49,295 bases of DNA from Gilliamella bombicola (GCF_900094945.1 NZ_FMAQ01000014.1:1771-51065), one strand, 5' to 3'. Counted from the first letter of the stretch, positions 17,550 through 26,669 are shown. Numbers and translations are program-made. Notes: generated from the letters alone by a model not told the origin.

Positions 17550-18248
17550 TTATTTAGTTACTTTTTTATCTAAAGTTTCAATTAATTTATCTGCTGGAAC
17601 ATAACCAGAAACTAATTCTCCATCAGGTAAAATAATCGCTGGTGTACCATTAATTCCGATTTTTCTACCGATATTGAATTGCTGTGTTACGTAAGGCACC
17701 ATACTGTTAGCTTTAGGAATGGTGTTGCCTTTATAAGCATTCTCAAATGCTGTTTTACGGTCAGTTACACTCCAAATGGATTGCATGTTTTTACCAACAT
17801 CACTGTCAGCGCCTGCGCGAGGGAAAGCAAAATAGTGTACAGAAATACCCGCATCTAAATATTTATTGATATTTTCATGTAGTAATTGACAGTAATGGCA
17901 AGTGTAATCAGTAAAAACTGAAATGATGTATTTTTCATTATTAGCTTTATAAACGATAGCATCGTTTTCAATTGATTTTATTAAGCTAAGATTGTAGCTA
18001 TTGGCGATATTTTCAGGTTGATCGCCTTGAACGTCATAAATAGGACCTTGACTTAGGTATTTTCCATCATCAGTAACATAAAAAATACCATCAGGTGTTT
18101 TGACACTTTTTAAACCGTTTATGGGGCTAGTTGTAATTTTGATATTTTGTTCATTGTAGCCTAATTTACCCATCGAATTAATAATATCGGCATTACTTGC
18201 TAGCGCTGTAGTTGATATTAATACCAAACCTAAAACTAATTTTTTCAT
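17550..18248 (-). CDS. dsbC: Thiol:disulfide interchange protein DsbC
   Basis: Periplasmic disulfide isomerase, kept reduced by DsbD. The 232-residue precursor has a signal peptide (MKKLVLGLVLISTTALA|SN), an N-terminal dimerisation domain (to about residue 75) and a thioredoxin-like domain with the active site C117-H-Y-C120 and the cis-proline in NGTPAII. The active-site dipeptide is HY rather than the GY of E. coli. The second, structural disulfide of E. coli DsbC (C141-C163) is absent: the equivalent segments read IWSVTD and KANSMV, and there are no other cysteines in the mature protein. It lies between xerD and recJ, as in E. coli, with 25 bp to xerD. Confidence 0.95.
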   Translation of the reverse strand: MKKLVLGLVLISTTALASNADIINSMGKLGYNEQNIKITTSPINGLKSVKTPDGIFYVTDDGKYLSQGPIYDVQGDQPENIANSYNLSLIKSIENDAIVYKANNEKYIISVFTDYTCHYCQLLHENINKYLDAGISVHYFAFPRAGADSDVGKNMQSIWSVTDRKTAFENAYKGNTIPKANSMVPYVTQQFNIGRKIGINGTPAIILPDGELVSGYVPADKLIETLDKKVTK

Positions 18249-18273
18249 TTAATTATCCTTATTTTTTCGAGTA

Positions 18274-19188
18274 TTATGCTCGAGGATGATGTTTACTATG
18301 TAATTGTTTTAATCTTTCTGTTGCCACATGAGTATAAATCTGTGTAGTTGATAAGCTACTGTGTCCAAGCAACATTTGTACAACACGTAAATCCGCTCCA
18401 TGATTAAGTAAATGGGTTGCGAAAGCATGTCGAAGCACATGGGGCGAAAGTGCCTCAATATTGATGCCAGTCAGTATGGCATAATATTTTATTCTATGCC
18501 AAAACGTCTGTCGTGTCATTTTTTTACCTAATCGGCTTGGGAAGAGAGCGTCAATAGCGCCGTTTTTTAGAAGATCGTTTCGGGCGTATTTAAAATAATA
18601 TTCAAGCCAATAAATGGCTTCTTCACCCAGTGGTACTAGGCGTTCTTTGTTTCCTTTTCCTATAACTCTTACGACCCCTTGTCGTAAACTAATATCACTA
18701 ATTTCTAAATTTACTAGCTCGGAAACGCGCAAGCCTGTTGCATAAAGTACTTCTAACATGGCTTTATCTCTTAGTTCGATAGGATCTTCAATACTGGGGG
18801 ATTCAAGTAACGCACTCACTTGTGATTCGGTTAAATCTTTAGGCAATTTTTGGGGAAGTTTAGGGGATGATAGCACCGCAGAGGGATCATCGGTACGATA
18901 ATTTTCCTGATATAAATACTGAAAAAAACGTTTAGTTGCACTAAGTAAACGTGCAGAACTACTGGCTTTATAGCCATCTTTTACGCGTTGCATTAAAAAT
19001 TCTTGTAAATTCTGTGTTTGTGCAGTCAGAAAGGTGACATTTTGTTGTTGTAAAAATTGATTTAATGCCAACAAATCAAGCCTATAAGATTCAATGGTAT
19101 TTTCAGCTAAGTTTCTTTCTAGCCATAATGAATCTAGAAAACGTTCTATTAACCGTTTATTTTGGGTTGGCGTGTCTTGATTAGACAT
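18274..19188 (-). CDS. xerD: Site-specific tyrosine recombinase XerD
   Basis: With XerC, resolves chromosome dimers at dif under FtsK control. The protein has about 304 residues from the ATG at 19188; a second ATG at 19197 is also possible, but the GAG-rich ribosome-binding sequence is better spaced for 19188. The N-terminal SAM-like core-binding domain includes RFLDSLWLERNLAENT. The catalytic domain has the full tyrosine recombinase set: Arg in TGLRVSEL, His-x-x-Arg in HVLRHAFATH, His in LGHSSLSTT, and the Tyr nucleophile in QIYTHV. It is the first gene of the conserved xerD-dsbC-recJ run. It is a housekeeping recombinase and not evidence of a mobile element. Confidence 0.95.
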   Translation of the reverse strand: MSNQDTPTQNKRLIERFLDSLWLERNLAENTIESYRLDLLALNQFLQQQNVTFLTAQTQNLQEFLMQRVKDGYKASSSARLLSATKRFFQYLYQENYRTDDPSAVLSSPKLPQKLPKDLTESQVSALLESPSIEDPIELRDKAMLEVLYATGLRVSELVNLEISDISLRQGVVRVIGKGNKERLVPLGEEAIYWLEYYFKYARNDLLKNGAIDALFPSRLGKKMTRQTFWHRIKYYAILTGINIEALSPHVLRHAFATHLLNHGADLRVVQMLLGHSSLSTTQIYTHVATERLKQLHSKHHPRA

Positions 19189-19328
19189 CAAAATCATCTC
19201 TACATTACATTTATTCGTTACATTATATACTATTTGTCAATAAGTTTCTTTTATAACAGCTGTAGCTTATTTTTTATTTTCTTTATTAATTACTATATAC
19301 TGCGGTTTTGGTTATTTTAATATTATTT

Positions 19329-19955
19329 ATGTTAAAGCGAAGTGTTAATCTTTTTATTGCGTTGTTTGCTATCATTATTATTGCCATGGAAACTTATATT
19401 TATTGTCATACTCGATTTCGTCCGTGGCAACCAAGTTCTTCAATAGGGCGATTAGTTTATTATTATAGTTTCTTTACTGTTTTATCGAATTTAATGTTGG
19501 CATTGAGTTGTTTTTGGCTAGCTGCCAATCCTAATTGTCACAGGTATAGTTTTAAAGTTATTCGGTTGAATGGATTAGTTGGTGTGATTATCACCATTAT
19601 TATATATAACTTAGTGTTAAGAAGTATTCATAATCCACCTAATACACTGTTGAAAATAGCTAATGAAAGTTTACATGTTGTCATCCCTATTTTGGGAGTA
19701 TTAAGTTGGTTTATTTGGGGGCCATTTCGACGAATTAATGTTAAGGTCATCGTTGGATCACTATTATCGATGATTGGATATGGCGTTTATATTTTTATTC
19801 GAGGTTATTATACTAATCAATATCCTTATCCTTTTATTAATGTTGTGCAGGTTGGTTATTTTCAAGCGCTATTTGCTGTGAGTAAGATTTTTTTATTCTT
19901 TTTGGGATTAGCTTTTTTATGTTGGGCAATTGACTGCTTAAGGAGTCGAAAATGA
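19329..19955 (+). CDS. Pr6Pr family membrane protein
   Basis: A polytopic inner-membrane protein of unknown function, recognised as Pr6Pr-like from its helix pattern and motifs. The 208 residues contain about six hydrophobic segments. Characteristic stretches are FTVLSNLMLALSCFW, LNGLVGVIITIIIYNLVLRS, ANESLHVVIPILGVLSWFIWGP and YPYPFINVVQVGY. I chose the ATG at 19329; a TTG seven codons upstream is the only earlier start, and neither has a strong Shine-Dalgarno. The stop overlaps the grxB start (ATGA), so the two are translationally coupled. It is divergent from xerD. Coupling with a glutaredoxin is suggestive but does not define a role. Confidence 0.75.
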   Translation: MLKRSVNLFIALFAIIIIAMETYIYCHTRFRPWQPSSSIGRLVYYYSFFTVLSNLMLALSCFWLAANPNCHRYSFKVIRLNGLVGVIITIIIYNLVLRSIHNPPNTLLKIANESLHVVIPILGVLSWFIWGPFRRINVKVIVGSLLSMIGYGVYIFIRGYYTNQYPYPFINVVQVGYFQALFAVSKIFLFFLGLAFLCWAIDCLRSRK

Positions 19956-20602
19956 AACTGTATATTTATGAACATTGTCCTTTTTGTGTCAGGGCTAGAA
20001 TGATTTTTGGTTTAAAAAATGTATCGGTTGAACTGCAGGTATTACTGAGCGATGATTTTGCATTACCAGAGCGTATGATTGGTGAAAAAATGGCACCTAT
20101 TTTACAAAAAGATGATGGCAGTTATATGCCAGAAAGCCTAGATATTGTTGATTATGTTGATACCAATTATGGCGGTAGTCCGATTTTAACTGGTTTGAGA
20201 TCTTCAAATATTGCAAAGAGAATAAAAGAGTTACAACAATATGATTATAAGCTAGTGTGTCCACGTTATATAAAACTGGGTTTAGCCGAATTTGCAACAC
20301 AAAGTGCTATTGATTATTTTGTCACTAGTAAATCGAAGAAAATGGGGTCGTTTGATGAATGTTTGATGCAAACCGATTCATTAGTTTCTGCCGTTTCAGA
20401 TGTATTAAATAAACTTGATTCATTGATTGTTTCGCCAAATGCGTGTAATGGTCAATTGTCTTTAGATGATATCTGTTTGTTTCCCATTTTACGAAATTTG
20501 ACGTGTGTAAAAACTTTAACTTTTCCGCCTAAAATTAAGGATTATATTCAATCAATGGCAGACCGAACGAAGGTTGATCTGTTTTTTGATAGAGCCATTT
20601 AA
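19952..20602 (+). CDS. grxB: Glutaredoxin 2
   Basis: Glutathione-dependent dithiol oxidoreductase of the atypical 24-kDa class with a glutathione S-transferase fold. The 216 residues start MKLYIYEHCPFCVRARMIFG with the active site C9-P-F-C12, then an N-terminal thioredoxin-like domain with APILQKDDGSYMPES (the cis-Pro and glutathione-binding loop), followed by an all-helical C-terminal domain. The length and N-terminus match E. coli GrxB. It overlaps the upstream Pr6Pr membrane protein gene by four bases and is followed by a strong terminator, so the two genes form one operon. Confidence 0.93.
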   Translation: MKLYIYEHCPFCVRARMIFGLKNVSVELQVLLSDDFALPERMIGEKMAPILQKDDGSYMPESLDIVDYVDTNYGGSPILTGLRSSNIAKRIKELQQYDYKLVCPRYIKLGLAEFATQSAIDYFVTSKSKKMGSFDECLMQTDSLVSAVSDVLNKLDSLIVSPNACNGQLSLDDICLFPILRNLTCVKTLTFPPKIKDYIQSMADRTKVDLFFDRAI

Positions 20603-20674
20603 TAATCAGGAATGTCGATTTCACTATTTTTTGGATGTTAATCCATCGTTATAAAACGTCACACCATAATAAAG

Positions 20675-20708
20675 AACGGGGGAAATAGAGATACCCCCGT
20701 TTTTTTTG
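20675..20708 (+). terminator. Strong Rho-independent terminator after grxB
   Basis: AACGGGGG (20675-20682) pairs with CCCCCGTT (20694-20701), and eight T residues run from 20700. It lies about 70 bp after the grxB stop, and about 45 bp from the convergent lacD end. Confidence 0.93.
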
Positions 20709-20752
20709 ATTTATTAACAACTTATTGTTATTAATTATATTAGATGGTTATG

Positions 20753-21793
20753 TTAATTACTTAATTTAATATCAATCACTTCAATATTATCTTTACCACC
20801 ATAGATATCATACCAAGGTGTAGCGTATTGTTTTAATATTTTGTTAAGCTGTTCAACGTTTTCACGACCAGTTTGATCTAACCAACGTTTTAAGCCCTCT
20901 TTACCACCATTTGCATAGGCTGCAACACCTTCAAACCATGTTGCACGACCGCCTAAAATACCGCTATATTTAGCACCATGTTCACCGGCAAAAATCAGTT
21001 CTTGGTGGAAAGTTTTTGTTGGCACGCCAGCACTTAAGTAAATGAAAGGGCGCGTTGCAGCATCGCTTGCTTGTTTAAAGTAGTCTGCTGCTTGTTTTTG
21101 CGTGTAGACAACGATGTTGTTGTCGTTAAAGCCTTCTACATTTTTAAAGAGCACAGGAACTTCGACTTTTAAAATATCAATGTAATATTGCTCTTTAGTA
21201 AATTCTTTAATGGTATTAATGACTTTTTGTGGTTTGATTTTTGCAAATTCAGGGCTTTTATCATCAGTTATCACGTTATCATATACAATAGGTTCAACAA
21301 AAACTGGAATATCAGCCGCTCTTGCCTCATTGCCTAAACGTTCTAAAAAAGCGTGCTTTTTATCTAAAATATCTTGAGGATCATCAGGATTATAATAAAC
21401 CAATACTTTTGCAGCATCCGCCCCTTTTTTTATTAAACGTTGTAATGAATCTTCTGGCAAAATATCGGGTAATCGCCCTGGCGTATTGGCGTCATATCCC
21501 GTTTTTTCGTACGACATGATTAATCCAGCATTGCTATTTTTGGCTGTCATGCCTTTAAAGCCATATTCTTCATCTAACAAAATTGCACTGACATATTTAG
21601 TTAACTCTTGAGAAACAAGTTCCTTAAATTCATACACCATATCAATATGATAACGATCTTTTCCAACGGCCGACTCCATCATCTTAACCATTGAACCTCG
21701 TTGATCTATCGCTAATGCAGCGATAACGCCATCTTGGTTTGATAATTGCTGCATACGTGTGAATTTGCCACGAGAAATACATTTTTTAGCCAT
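20753..21793 (-). CDS. lacD: Tagatose-1,6-bisphosphate aldolase, LacD family (class I)
   Basis: Schiff-base aldolase that cleaves tagatose-1,6-bisphosphate to dihydroxyacetone phosphate and glyceraldehyde-3-phosphate. LacD enzymes also act on the fructose, sorbose and psicose bisphosphates. The 346 residues carry ALAIDQRGSM near the N-terminus, ILLDEEYG, and DILKVEVPV with the presumed catalytic Lys209. SAGVPTKTFHQEL and GRATWFEG form the phosphate-binding side. The ATG at 21793 has a GGAGAG upstream, so the five-codon longer frame is not used. No tagatose-6-phosphate kinase or lactose/galactose PTS lies beside it, so its physiological substrate is open. It is transcribed alone, opposite an MHS transporter. 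Confidence 0.88.
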   Translation of the reverse strand: MAKKCISRGKFTRMQQLSNQDGVIAALAIDQRGSMVKMMESAVGKDRYHIDMVYEFKELVSQELTKYVSAILLDEEYGFKGMTAKNSNAGLIMSYEKTGYDANTPGRLPDILPEDSLQRLIKKGADAAKVLVYYNPDDPQDILDKKHAFLERLGNEARAADIPVFVEPIVYDNVITDDKSPEFAKIKPQKVINTIKEFTKEQYYIDILKVEVPVLFKNVEGFNDNNIVVYTQKQAADYFKQASDAATRPFIYLSAGVPTKTFHQELIFAGEHGAKYSGILGGRATWFEGVAAYANGGKEGLKRWLDQTGRENVEQLNKILKQYATPWYDIYGGKDNIEVIDIKLSN

Positions 21794-22032
21794 TTTATAG
21801 CTCTCCATTTAGTAAGATGTACTATTGTAGTTTTTTTGTTTGACTATTTATTAATCATTCGTGCTAGTTTTAGCACTATACTTAATTAAAGCGAACTCAA
21901 TTATTATGTAATGCGATGATGATTGAGTTTACATCATCGTGCGAGCAAAGATTTCCTTTAAAAAAATAAGCGTTAGGGTATAGTAGTTCACAATGTTAAA
22001 CTGTTTGTAAACAATACTTTACAAGGATCCAC

Positions 22033-23352
22033 ATGCAAGATGTAGTAACCCATACACCGACAAGAACTCTAAATGCTCAGGACTATAAAACATTGGCTCT
22101 TTCCGCATTAGGTGGAGCATTAGAATTTTATGATTTTATTATTTTTGTCTTTTTTTCAATAACCATAAGTCATCTGTTTTTTCCAAATGATATGCCGGCT
22201 TGGCTTAGTCAAGTTCAAACTTTTGGTATTTTTGCTGCTGGATATTTGATTCGCCCATTCGGCGGTATTGTAATGGCGCACTTTGGCGATCTGTTCGGTC
22301 GCAAAAAAATGTTTACGTTAAGTATATTACTTATGGCATTACCAACACTATTTATAGGTTGTTTACCTACTTACACGCATATTGGTATTTTTGCACCTCT
22401 ATTATTGTTATTAATGCGATTGTGTCAGGGATTAGCGGTTGGTGGTGAAGTTCCTGGGGCTTGGACTTTTGTTGCTGAGCATGTGCCGAAAAATAAAATT
22501 GGATTGGCATGTGGCATTTTAACCAGTGGATTAAGTCTAGGTATTTTACTCGGTTCGTTAGTTTCAACGGCTATGAATAAATTCCTATCAGCCGAACAAC
22601 TCATTGATTGGGGATGGCGTATACCATTTATTATTGGTGGTGTTTTTGGATTGATTGCAATGTATTTACGTCGTTGGTTAAAAGAAACACCAATTTTTCT
22701 GGAAATGCAAAAGCGTAAACAACAAGAATTGGCTAAAAAAATACCAGTTATTACTGTGTTGACGCAGTATTTACCTCAGACTATTTTGTCAATGCTACTC
22801 ACTTGGGTGCTGTCTGCGGGTATTATGGTGATTATGCTAATGACGCCAATTTTATTACAAAAGCAATTTGGTTACTCGTCGATCGATGCGTTGCAAGGGA
22901 ATATATTAGCAATTATTGGGCTCATTATAAGTTGTACTTTTTATGGAATGATGATGGATAAATTTGCTATGGGAAAAGTGATATTTATAGGTTGTACTAT
23001 TGCAACCATTGTTATCGCTATTTTTTATCTTTCATTAGATAATCCGCATCTTTTATTCGTGACTTATTCATTAACGGGTTTTGTCGTTGGTATTGTTGGT
23101 TCTTTTGCTTATTTTATGGTGACCGTGTTTCCTACTCAGATTCGTTACAGTGGGGTATCGTTTTCATTTAATATGGCTTATGCCATTACCGGCGGATTAA
23201 CCCCTTTGTTGATCTCCTTTTTGAGTGATTTTGTGAGCAAAATGGCGCCTGCCATTTATGTTATTGGATTATTTGGATTTGGTGCATTGATTGGGTTATT
23301 TTTATTAATTAATAATAACAGTCAAAAGTATATTGCTAAAGATATTGCATAA
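22033..23352 (+). CDS. MFS transporter, metabolite:H+ symporter (MHS) family
   Basis: A 12-helix secondary transporter of 439 residues in the inner membrane. Family marks are SALGGALEFYDFIIFVFF in helix 1, the loop 2-3 signature AHFGDLFGRKKMFT, the RLCQGLAVGGEVPGAW block of helix 4, and WRIPFIIGG before the central loop. MHS members carry organic acids, betaine/proline, shikimate and others, and the substrate cannot be read from the sequence. A Shine-Dalgarno (AAGGATCC) precedes the ATG. It is divergent from lacD across 239 bp, but a functional link is not shown. The gene is followed by a remnant of an alcohol dehydrogenase and a terminator. Confidence 0.88.
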   Translation: MQDVVTHTPTRTLNAQDYKTLALSALGGALEFYDFIIFVFFSITISHLFFPNDMPAWLSQVQTFGIFAAGYLIRPFGGIVMAHFGDLFGRKKMFTLSILLMALPTLFIGCLPTYTHIGIFAPLLLLLMRLCQGLAVGGEVPGAWTFVAEHVPKNKIGLACGILTSGLSLGILLGSLVSTAMNKFLSAEQLIDWGWRIPFIIGGVFGLIAMYLRRWLKETPIFLEMQKRKQQELAKKIPVITVLTQYLPQTILSMLLTWVLSAGIMVIMLMTPILLQKQFGYSSIDALQGNILAIIGLIISCTFYGMMMDKFAMGKVIFIGCTIATIVIAIFYLSLDNPHLLFVTYSLTGFVVGIVGSFAYFMVTVFPTQIRYSGVSFSFNMAYAITGGLTPLLISFLSDFVSKMAPAIYVIGLFGFGALIGLFLLINNNSQKYIAKDIA

Positions 23353-23395
23353 TAAATACTGATCGTAGAACTTTAATTATTATTTAGTTATATAG

Positions 23396-23485
23396 GAAAA
23401 TATCAATGATATGATTGAGAAAATGTAGGCTGGTAAAATTCGAGGTCGTATGGTTGTTGATATGAAAACGAAGAAAAATGAATAA
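23396..23485 (+). pseudogene. Decayed C-terminal fragment of a zinc-type alcohol dehydrogenase
   Basis: Reading from 23396, the frame gives ENINDMIEKM, an in-frame TAG, then AGKIRGRMVVDM and a short tail ending at TAA (23483-23485). This matches the C-terminal signature of AdhP-type alcohol dehydrogenases (pattern EIN-x-x-x-x-x-M-x-x-GKIRGRMV-[IV]-D). No start, no cofactor domain and no zinc ligands remain upstream, and the frame has another stop just before. It is therefore the tail of a deleted gene, next to the MHS transporter and upstream of the APC permease. Confidence 0.72.
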
Positions 23486-23506
23486 TTTTTCAAAAATATA
23501 GAGAAT

Positions 23507-23536
23507 AAAAAGTCAGCTCTTGCTGACTTTTTATTT
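23507..23536 (+). terminator. Rho-independent terminator
   Basis: AAAAGTCAGC and GCTGACTTTT form a 10-bp perfect stem with a TCTT loop, followed by T-rich sequence. It lies after the alcohol dehydrogenase remnant and presumably once ended that gene; now it ends the MHS transporter transcript. Confidence 0.88.
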
Positions 23537-23658
23537 ATTTTATCATACTTATTTTTTAAGTTTTTAATTAGGCAAAGTTAATCTTTCTTGTATTTTATAA
23601 ATAAACCCCTATTATGAATAAATTTTTCACGTTTATTTATATGTTTAAAGGAATCTTT

Positions 23659-25104
23659 ATGTCAGAACATAATTTAGAAAATAAATTGAGAAAAGATCTT
23701 GGTTTAGTTTCTGCATTATCACTGGTTGTGGGAATGGTTTTAGGGGCAGGTGCTTTTATGAAACCCCCTGCAGTACTAGAAGTCGCTGGTGATTATTATT
23801 ATGCACTATTAGCTTGGTTCATTGGTGGTGTTATTTCTATTTGTGGCGGGTTAACACTTTGTGAACTAGGTGTAATGTTTCCAAAAACTGGTGGAATGCT
23901 CGTTTATTTAGAAAAAATCTATGGTGCCAAAATTTCTCATCTTTATGGTTGGATGATGACAGTCATTTTTTCGCCTGCTTTAATTGGTGCACTAGTAGGC
24001 TATTTTAGTTCGGTGTTTTGTTCATTATTTGAAATTGAAAGTACATACAAAATGGCAGTAGGAGCTGGAGCATTAGGTTTTATTGCTTTTATTAATGCAA
24101 TTGGTGTTAAACAAGCTGGCTATCTGCAAACTATTGCGACGGCTTGTAAATTGATCCCAATATTGTTACTAGCGATATTTGGATTATGTAAAGGTAATGG
24201 GCAAGTTGCATTATTTAGTGCTAGTGGTCAGGGTATTGAGACGTATGCCCCCTTTGCTGTTGCGATCTTAGCTACATTATTTGCTTATGATGGCTGGGCT
24301 CAAGTAGCATCGGTTGCGGGTGAAATTAATAATCCAGCTAAAGTATTGCCTAAAGCAATTATTTTGGGAATTATATTTTTAGTCATTGTCTATGCTTGTA
24401 TCAATATTGCATTATTTAAAATCTTTCCAGTTCAAGAGATGGTCTCATTAGGACATAAGGCTTCTTCTGTTGCATCGCAACGTCTGTTTGGACATTTAGG
24501 TGGTAATTTGGTTGCAGTTGGTATCATGGTCTCAATTTTGGGCGGAATTAATGGCTATATCATGACATTATCACGTACTATTTTTAGTATGGCTGAGCGA
24601 GGCAATATCGTTGGTGCGCGTTATTTAAGCACAATAGATGAAGACAGCCGTTCACCGGTAAATGCAATTTTAGTGCTTGTCGTTTTTTCATTTTTATACT
24701 CGGTATTATTAGATGCCGATCGTTTGTCTGAAATTTCAATGTTTTCGATTTGGGTTTTTTATTTATTAACTTTTATTGGTGTTATTATAGCCAGAAAAAA
24801 ATACCCTAATATACCAAGATCTTATAAAGTAATTGGTTACCCACTTATTCCTATTATTGCCATTGCAGGTTCTATTTATGTCATTTATGGAATGCTGATT
24901 CATCAAACAGAAAATGGTATTGCATCAATTGTGCTGACATTAATTGGTTTACCCATGTACTATTATTATCAAAGTAAGAACCAACATAGAGATCTTTCAG
25001 TTGGTGAAGTGAAAAAGTATCGTGTCAAAACCCAATATACTACAGCGCTATTGGCAATCGGTGTTGTTGCTGTGTTAATCATGTATGGTAGTATGGCTAG
25101 ATAA
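23659..25104 (+). CDS. APC superfamily amino acid permease
   Basis: A 12-helix amino-acid/polyamine/organocation transporter of 481 residues. The first helix carries the unwound glycine motif (VVGMVLGAGAFMKPPAVL), and helix 3 FPKTGGMLVYLEKIYG is the consensus seen in amino-acid exchangers such as the SteT/LAT-like group. ATLFAYDGWAQVASVAGEI corresponds to helix 6. I chose the ATG at 23659 because AAAGGA sits eight bases upstream; the 15 extra codons of the longer frame are not needed. The substrate is unknown. It has its own terminators on both sides, so it is probably monocistronic. Confidence 0.87.
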   Translation: MSEHNLENKLRKDLGLVSALSLVVGMVLGAGAFMKPPAVLEVAGDYYYALLAWFIGGVISICGGLTLCELGVMFPKTGGMLVYLEKIYGAKISHLYGWMMTVIFSPALIGALVGYFSSVFCSLFEIESTYKMAVGAGALGFIAFINAIGVKQAGYLQTIATACKLIPILLLAIFGLCKGNGQVALFSASGQGIETYAPFAVAILATLFAYDGWAQVASVAGEINNPAKVLPKAIILGIIFLVIVYACINIALFKIFPVQEMVSLGHKASSVASQRLFGHLGGNLVAVGIMVSILGGINGYIMTLSRTIFSMAERGNIVGARYLSTIDEDSRSPVNAILVLVVFSFLYSVLLDADRLSEISMFSIWVFYLLTFIGVIIARKKYPNIPRSYKVIGYPLIPIIAIAGSIYVIYGMLIHQTENGIASIVLTLIGLPMYYYYQSKNQHRDLSVGEVKKYRVKTQYTTALLAIGVVAVLIMYGSMAR

Positions 25105-25215
25105 TGGCACCTTAATTACTAATTAAATAGTTTGTTTGATGCTATTTTAAAGTATCAGTAAAAGAAACTTTATTGGCAGAATTAAAAAGCTTATTTTTTG
25201 CTAAATAAAAAAATA

Positions 25216-25243
25216 AACCCCCGATTATATCGAGGGTTTTTCT
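25216..25243. terminator. Bidirectional terminator between APC permease and PTS IIC
   Basis: An AACCC...GGGTT stem with inner CGA/TCG pairs (25216-25239) is flanked by A-rich and T-rich arms, so it can end transcripts from both the permease gene (+) and the convergent ula-like operon (-). Confidence 0.8.
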
Positions 25244-25287
25244 ACAATTAGCATATCTAATATGATTAGCGTTTATGTTAAGTATGC

Positions 25288-26649
25288 TTAATTTTTTGTA
25301 TCAACTTTAGGTTTAGCAATATAATTATAAATCACCAATATGGCAAAAATGGCTATAATAATCCCCATTATTATATCTTTATTAAACCATTTAGCCATAT
25401 TTCCAAGGATGATCCCAATGCCACAGAAGTCGACATCAGAGAAGGTCGTATTTGCAAAACCTAATGATCCTAATACAGGCAATAACACAACGGGTAAAAA
25501 TGTGACCAATAAACCATTAGCAAAGGCGCCAAGCATTGCACCACGACGTCCTCCCATTGCATTACCAAATACTCCAGCTGTTGCACCACAGAAAAAATGA
25601 GGAACTACACTAGGTAGTATAAGTACTGTATTTAATTTGCCTAAAACAAATAGGCCAACTAATCCGCCAAGAAAACTAAATAGGAAGCCAATTAAAACAG
25701 CATTAGGTGCATACGGGAAAACCACTGGACAATCTAATGCAGGTTTGGCATTTGGAACTAATTTTTCTGAGAAACCGGTAAATGCAGGTACGATTTCCGC
25801 AAGAATTAGTCTAACACCTTGCAAAATAATAAAAACACCAGCGGCAAAGGTAATTGCTTCAATGATTGCATAAACGAGATAATTATCTCCTTTGCTTAAA
25901 GAGGTTTCGACGTAATCAGAACCAGCAAATATGGCAAGAATTAAATAGATGATCATCATCGTTAGTGAGATAGAAATTGAACTATCCCTTAAAAAGCTTA
26001 AATTTTTAGGTAAATTCATATCTTCAGTTGAACGAGAATTTTTACCCACTAATTTACCAAGATAACCAGCTAGAACATATCCTAAAGTCCCAAAGTGGCC
26101 AAATGCTACATCATCATTACCTGTAATTTTGCGCATTTGTGGTTGAGCTAAAGCAGGGAAGAAAGCCATAATAAGACCAAGTACTAATGAACCAGTCAAC
26201 ACTAATTGCCAGCTTTCAAAACCAGCTACAGTTAGAATAATACTAATCATACAAGCCATATAAAAAGTATGGTGTCCTGTTAAGAATATAAATTTCAAAC
26301 GGGTAAACCGTGCAACGACAATATTGGCAACCATACCAAATGCCATAATTAAGGCAGTTGCAGTGCCATACTTGTTTAATGCCAGAGAGACAATTGCTTC
26401 GTTATTCGGAATAATACCTTGCAATTTAAAAGCTTGCTCAAACATCATGCCTAACGGTGTAATTGCGCTAATAAGTACAGTAGCACCACCGCTTAATACC
26501 AAAAATCCTAAAATGGTTTTAACAGTACCTTTTACTGTATCAGCAAATGATTTACGTTGAACGACAAGCCCTGCCATTGCAATAAGCCCAACTAATACAG
26601 CTGGTGCCTTTAGAATATCAACAATAAATTTTATTATTTCTTGAATCAT
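25288..26649 (-). CDS. ulaA: PTS IIC component, ascorbate (UlaA/SgaT) family
   Basis: Membrane channel of a phosphotransferase system of the L-ascorbate family. The 453 residues contain some 10-11 hydrophobic segments. Landmarks are the N-terminal KAPAVLVGLIAMAGLVVQRK, KTILGFLVLSGGATVLI, and the conserved FTRLKFIFLTGHHTFYMAC. The final third has VVPHFFCGATAGVFGNAMGGRRGAMLG-type sequence with the UlaA substrate-site character. It is the last gene of an IIA-IIB-IIC operon. The catabolic ula genes (lactonase UlaG, decarboxylase UlaD, epimerases) are not in the window, and the regulator next door is LacI-like rather than UlaR, so the imported sugar could be something other than ascorbate. Confidence 0.86.
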   Translation of the reverse strand: MIQEIIKFIVDILKAPAVLVGLIAMAGLVVQRKSFADTVKGTVKTILGFLVLSGGATVLISAITPLGMMFEQAFKLQGIIPNNEAIVSLALNKYGTATALIMAFGMVANIVVARFTRLKFIFLTGHHTFYMACMISIILTVAGFESWQLVLTGSLVLGLIMAFFPALAQPQMRKITGNDDVAFGHFGTLGYVLAGYLGKLVGKNSRSTEDMNLPKNLSFLRDSSISISLTMMIIYLILAIFAGSDYVETSLSKGDNYLVYAIIEAITFAAGVFIILQGVRLILAEIVPAFTGFSEKLVPNAKPALDCPVVFPYAPNAVLIGFLFSFLGGLVGLFVLGKLNTVLILPSVVPHFFCGATAGVFGNAMGGRRGAMLGAFANGLLVTFLPVVLLPVLGSLGFANTTFSDVDFCGIGIILGNMAKWFNKDIIMGIIIAIFAILVIYNYIAKPKVDTKN

Positions 26650-26669
26650 AGCAATACCTCATAATTTGA

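Noticed and set aside
18274..19188. Tyrosine recombinase as a sign of an integrated element
   Set aside because: It is a full-length XerD in the conserved xerD-dsbC-recJ order, a housekeeping gene.
25340..26560. Several plus-strand frames of 78-86 codons opposite the PTS IIC gene
   Set aside because: They are antisense shadows of a strongly supported membrane protein gene and have no ribosome-binding sites.
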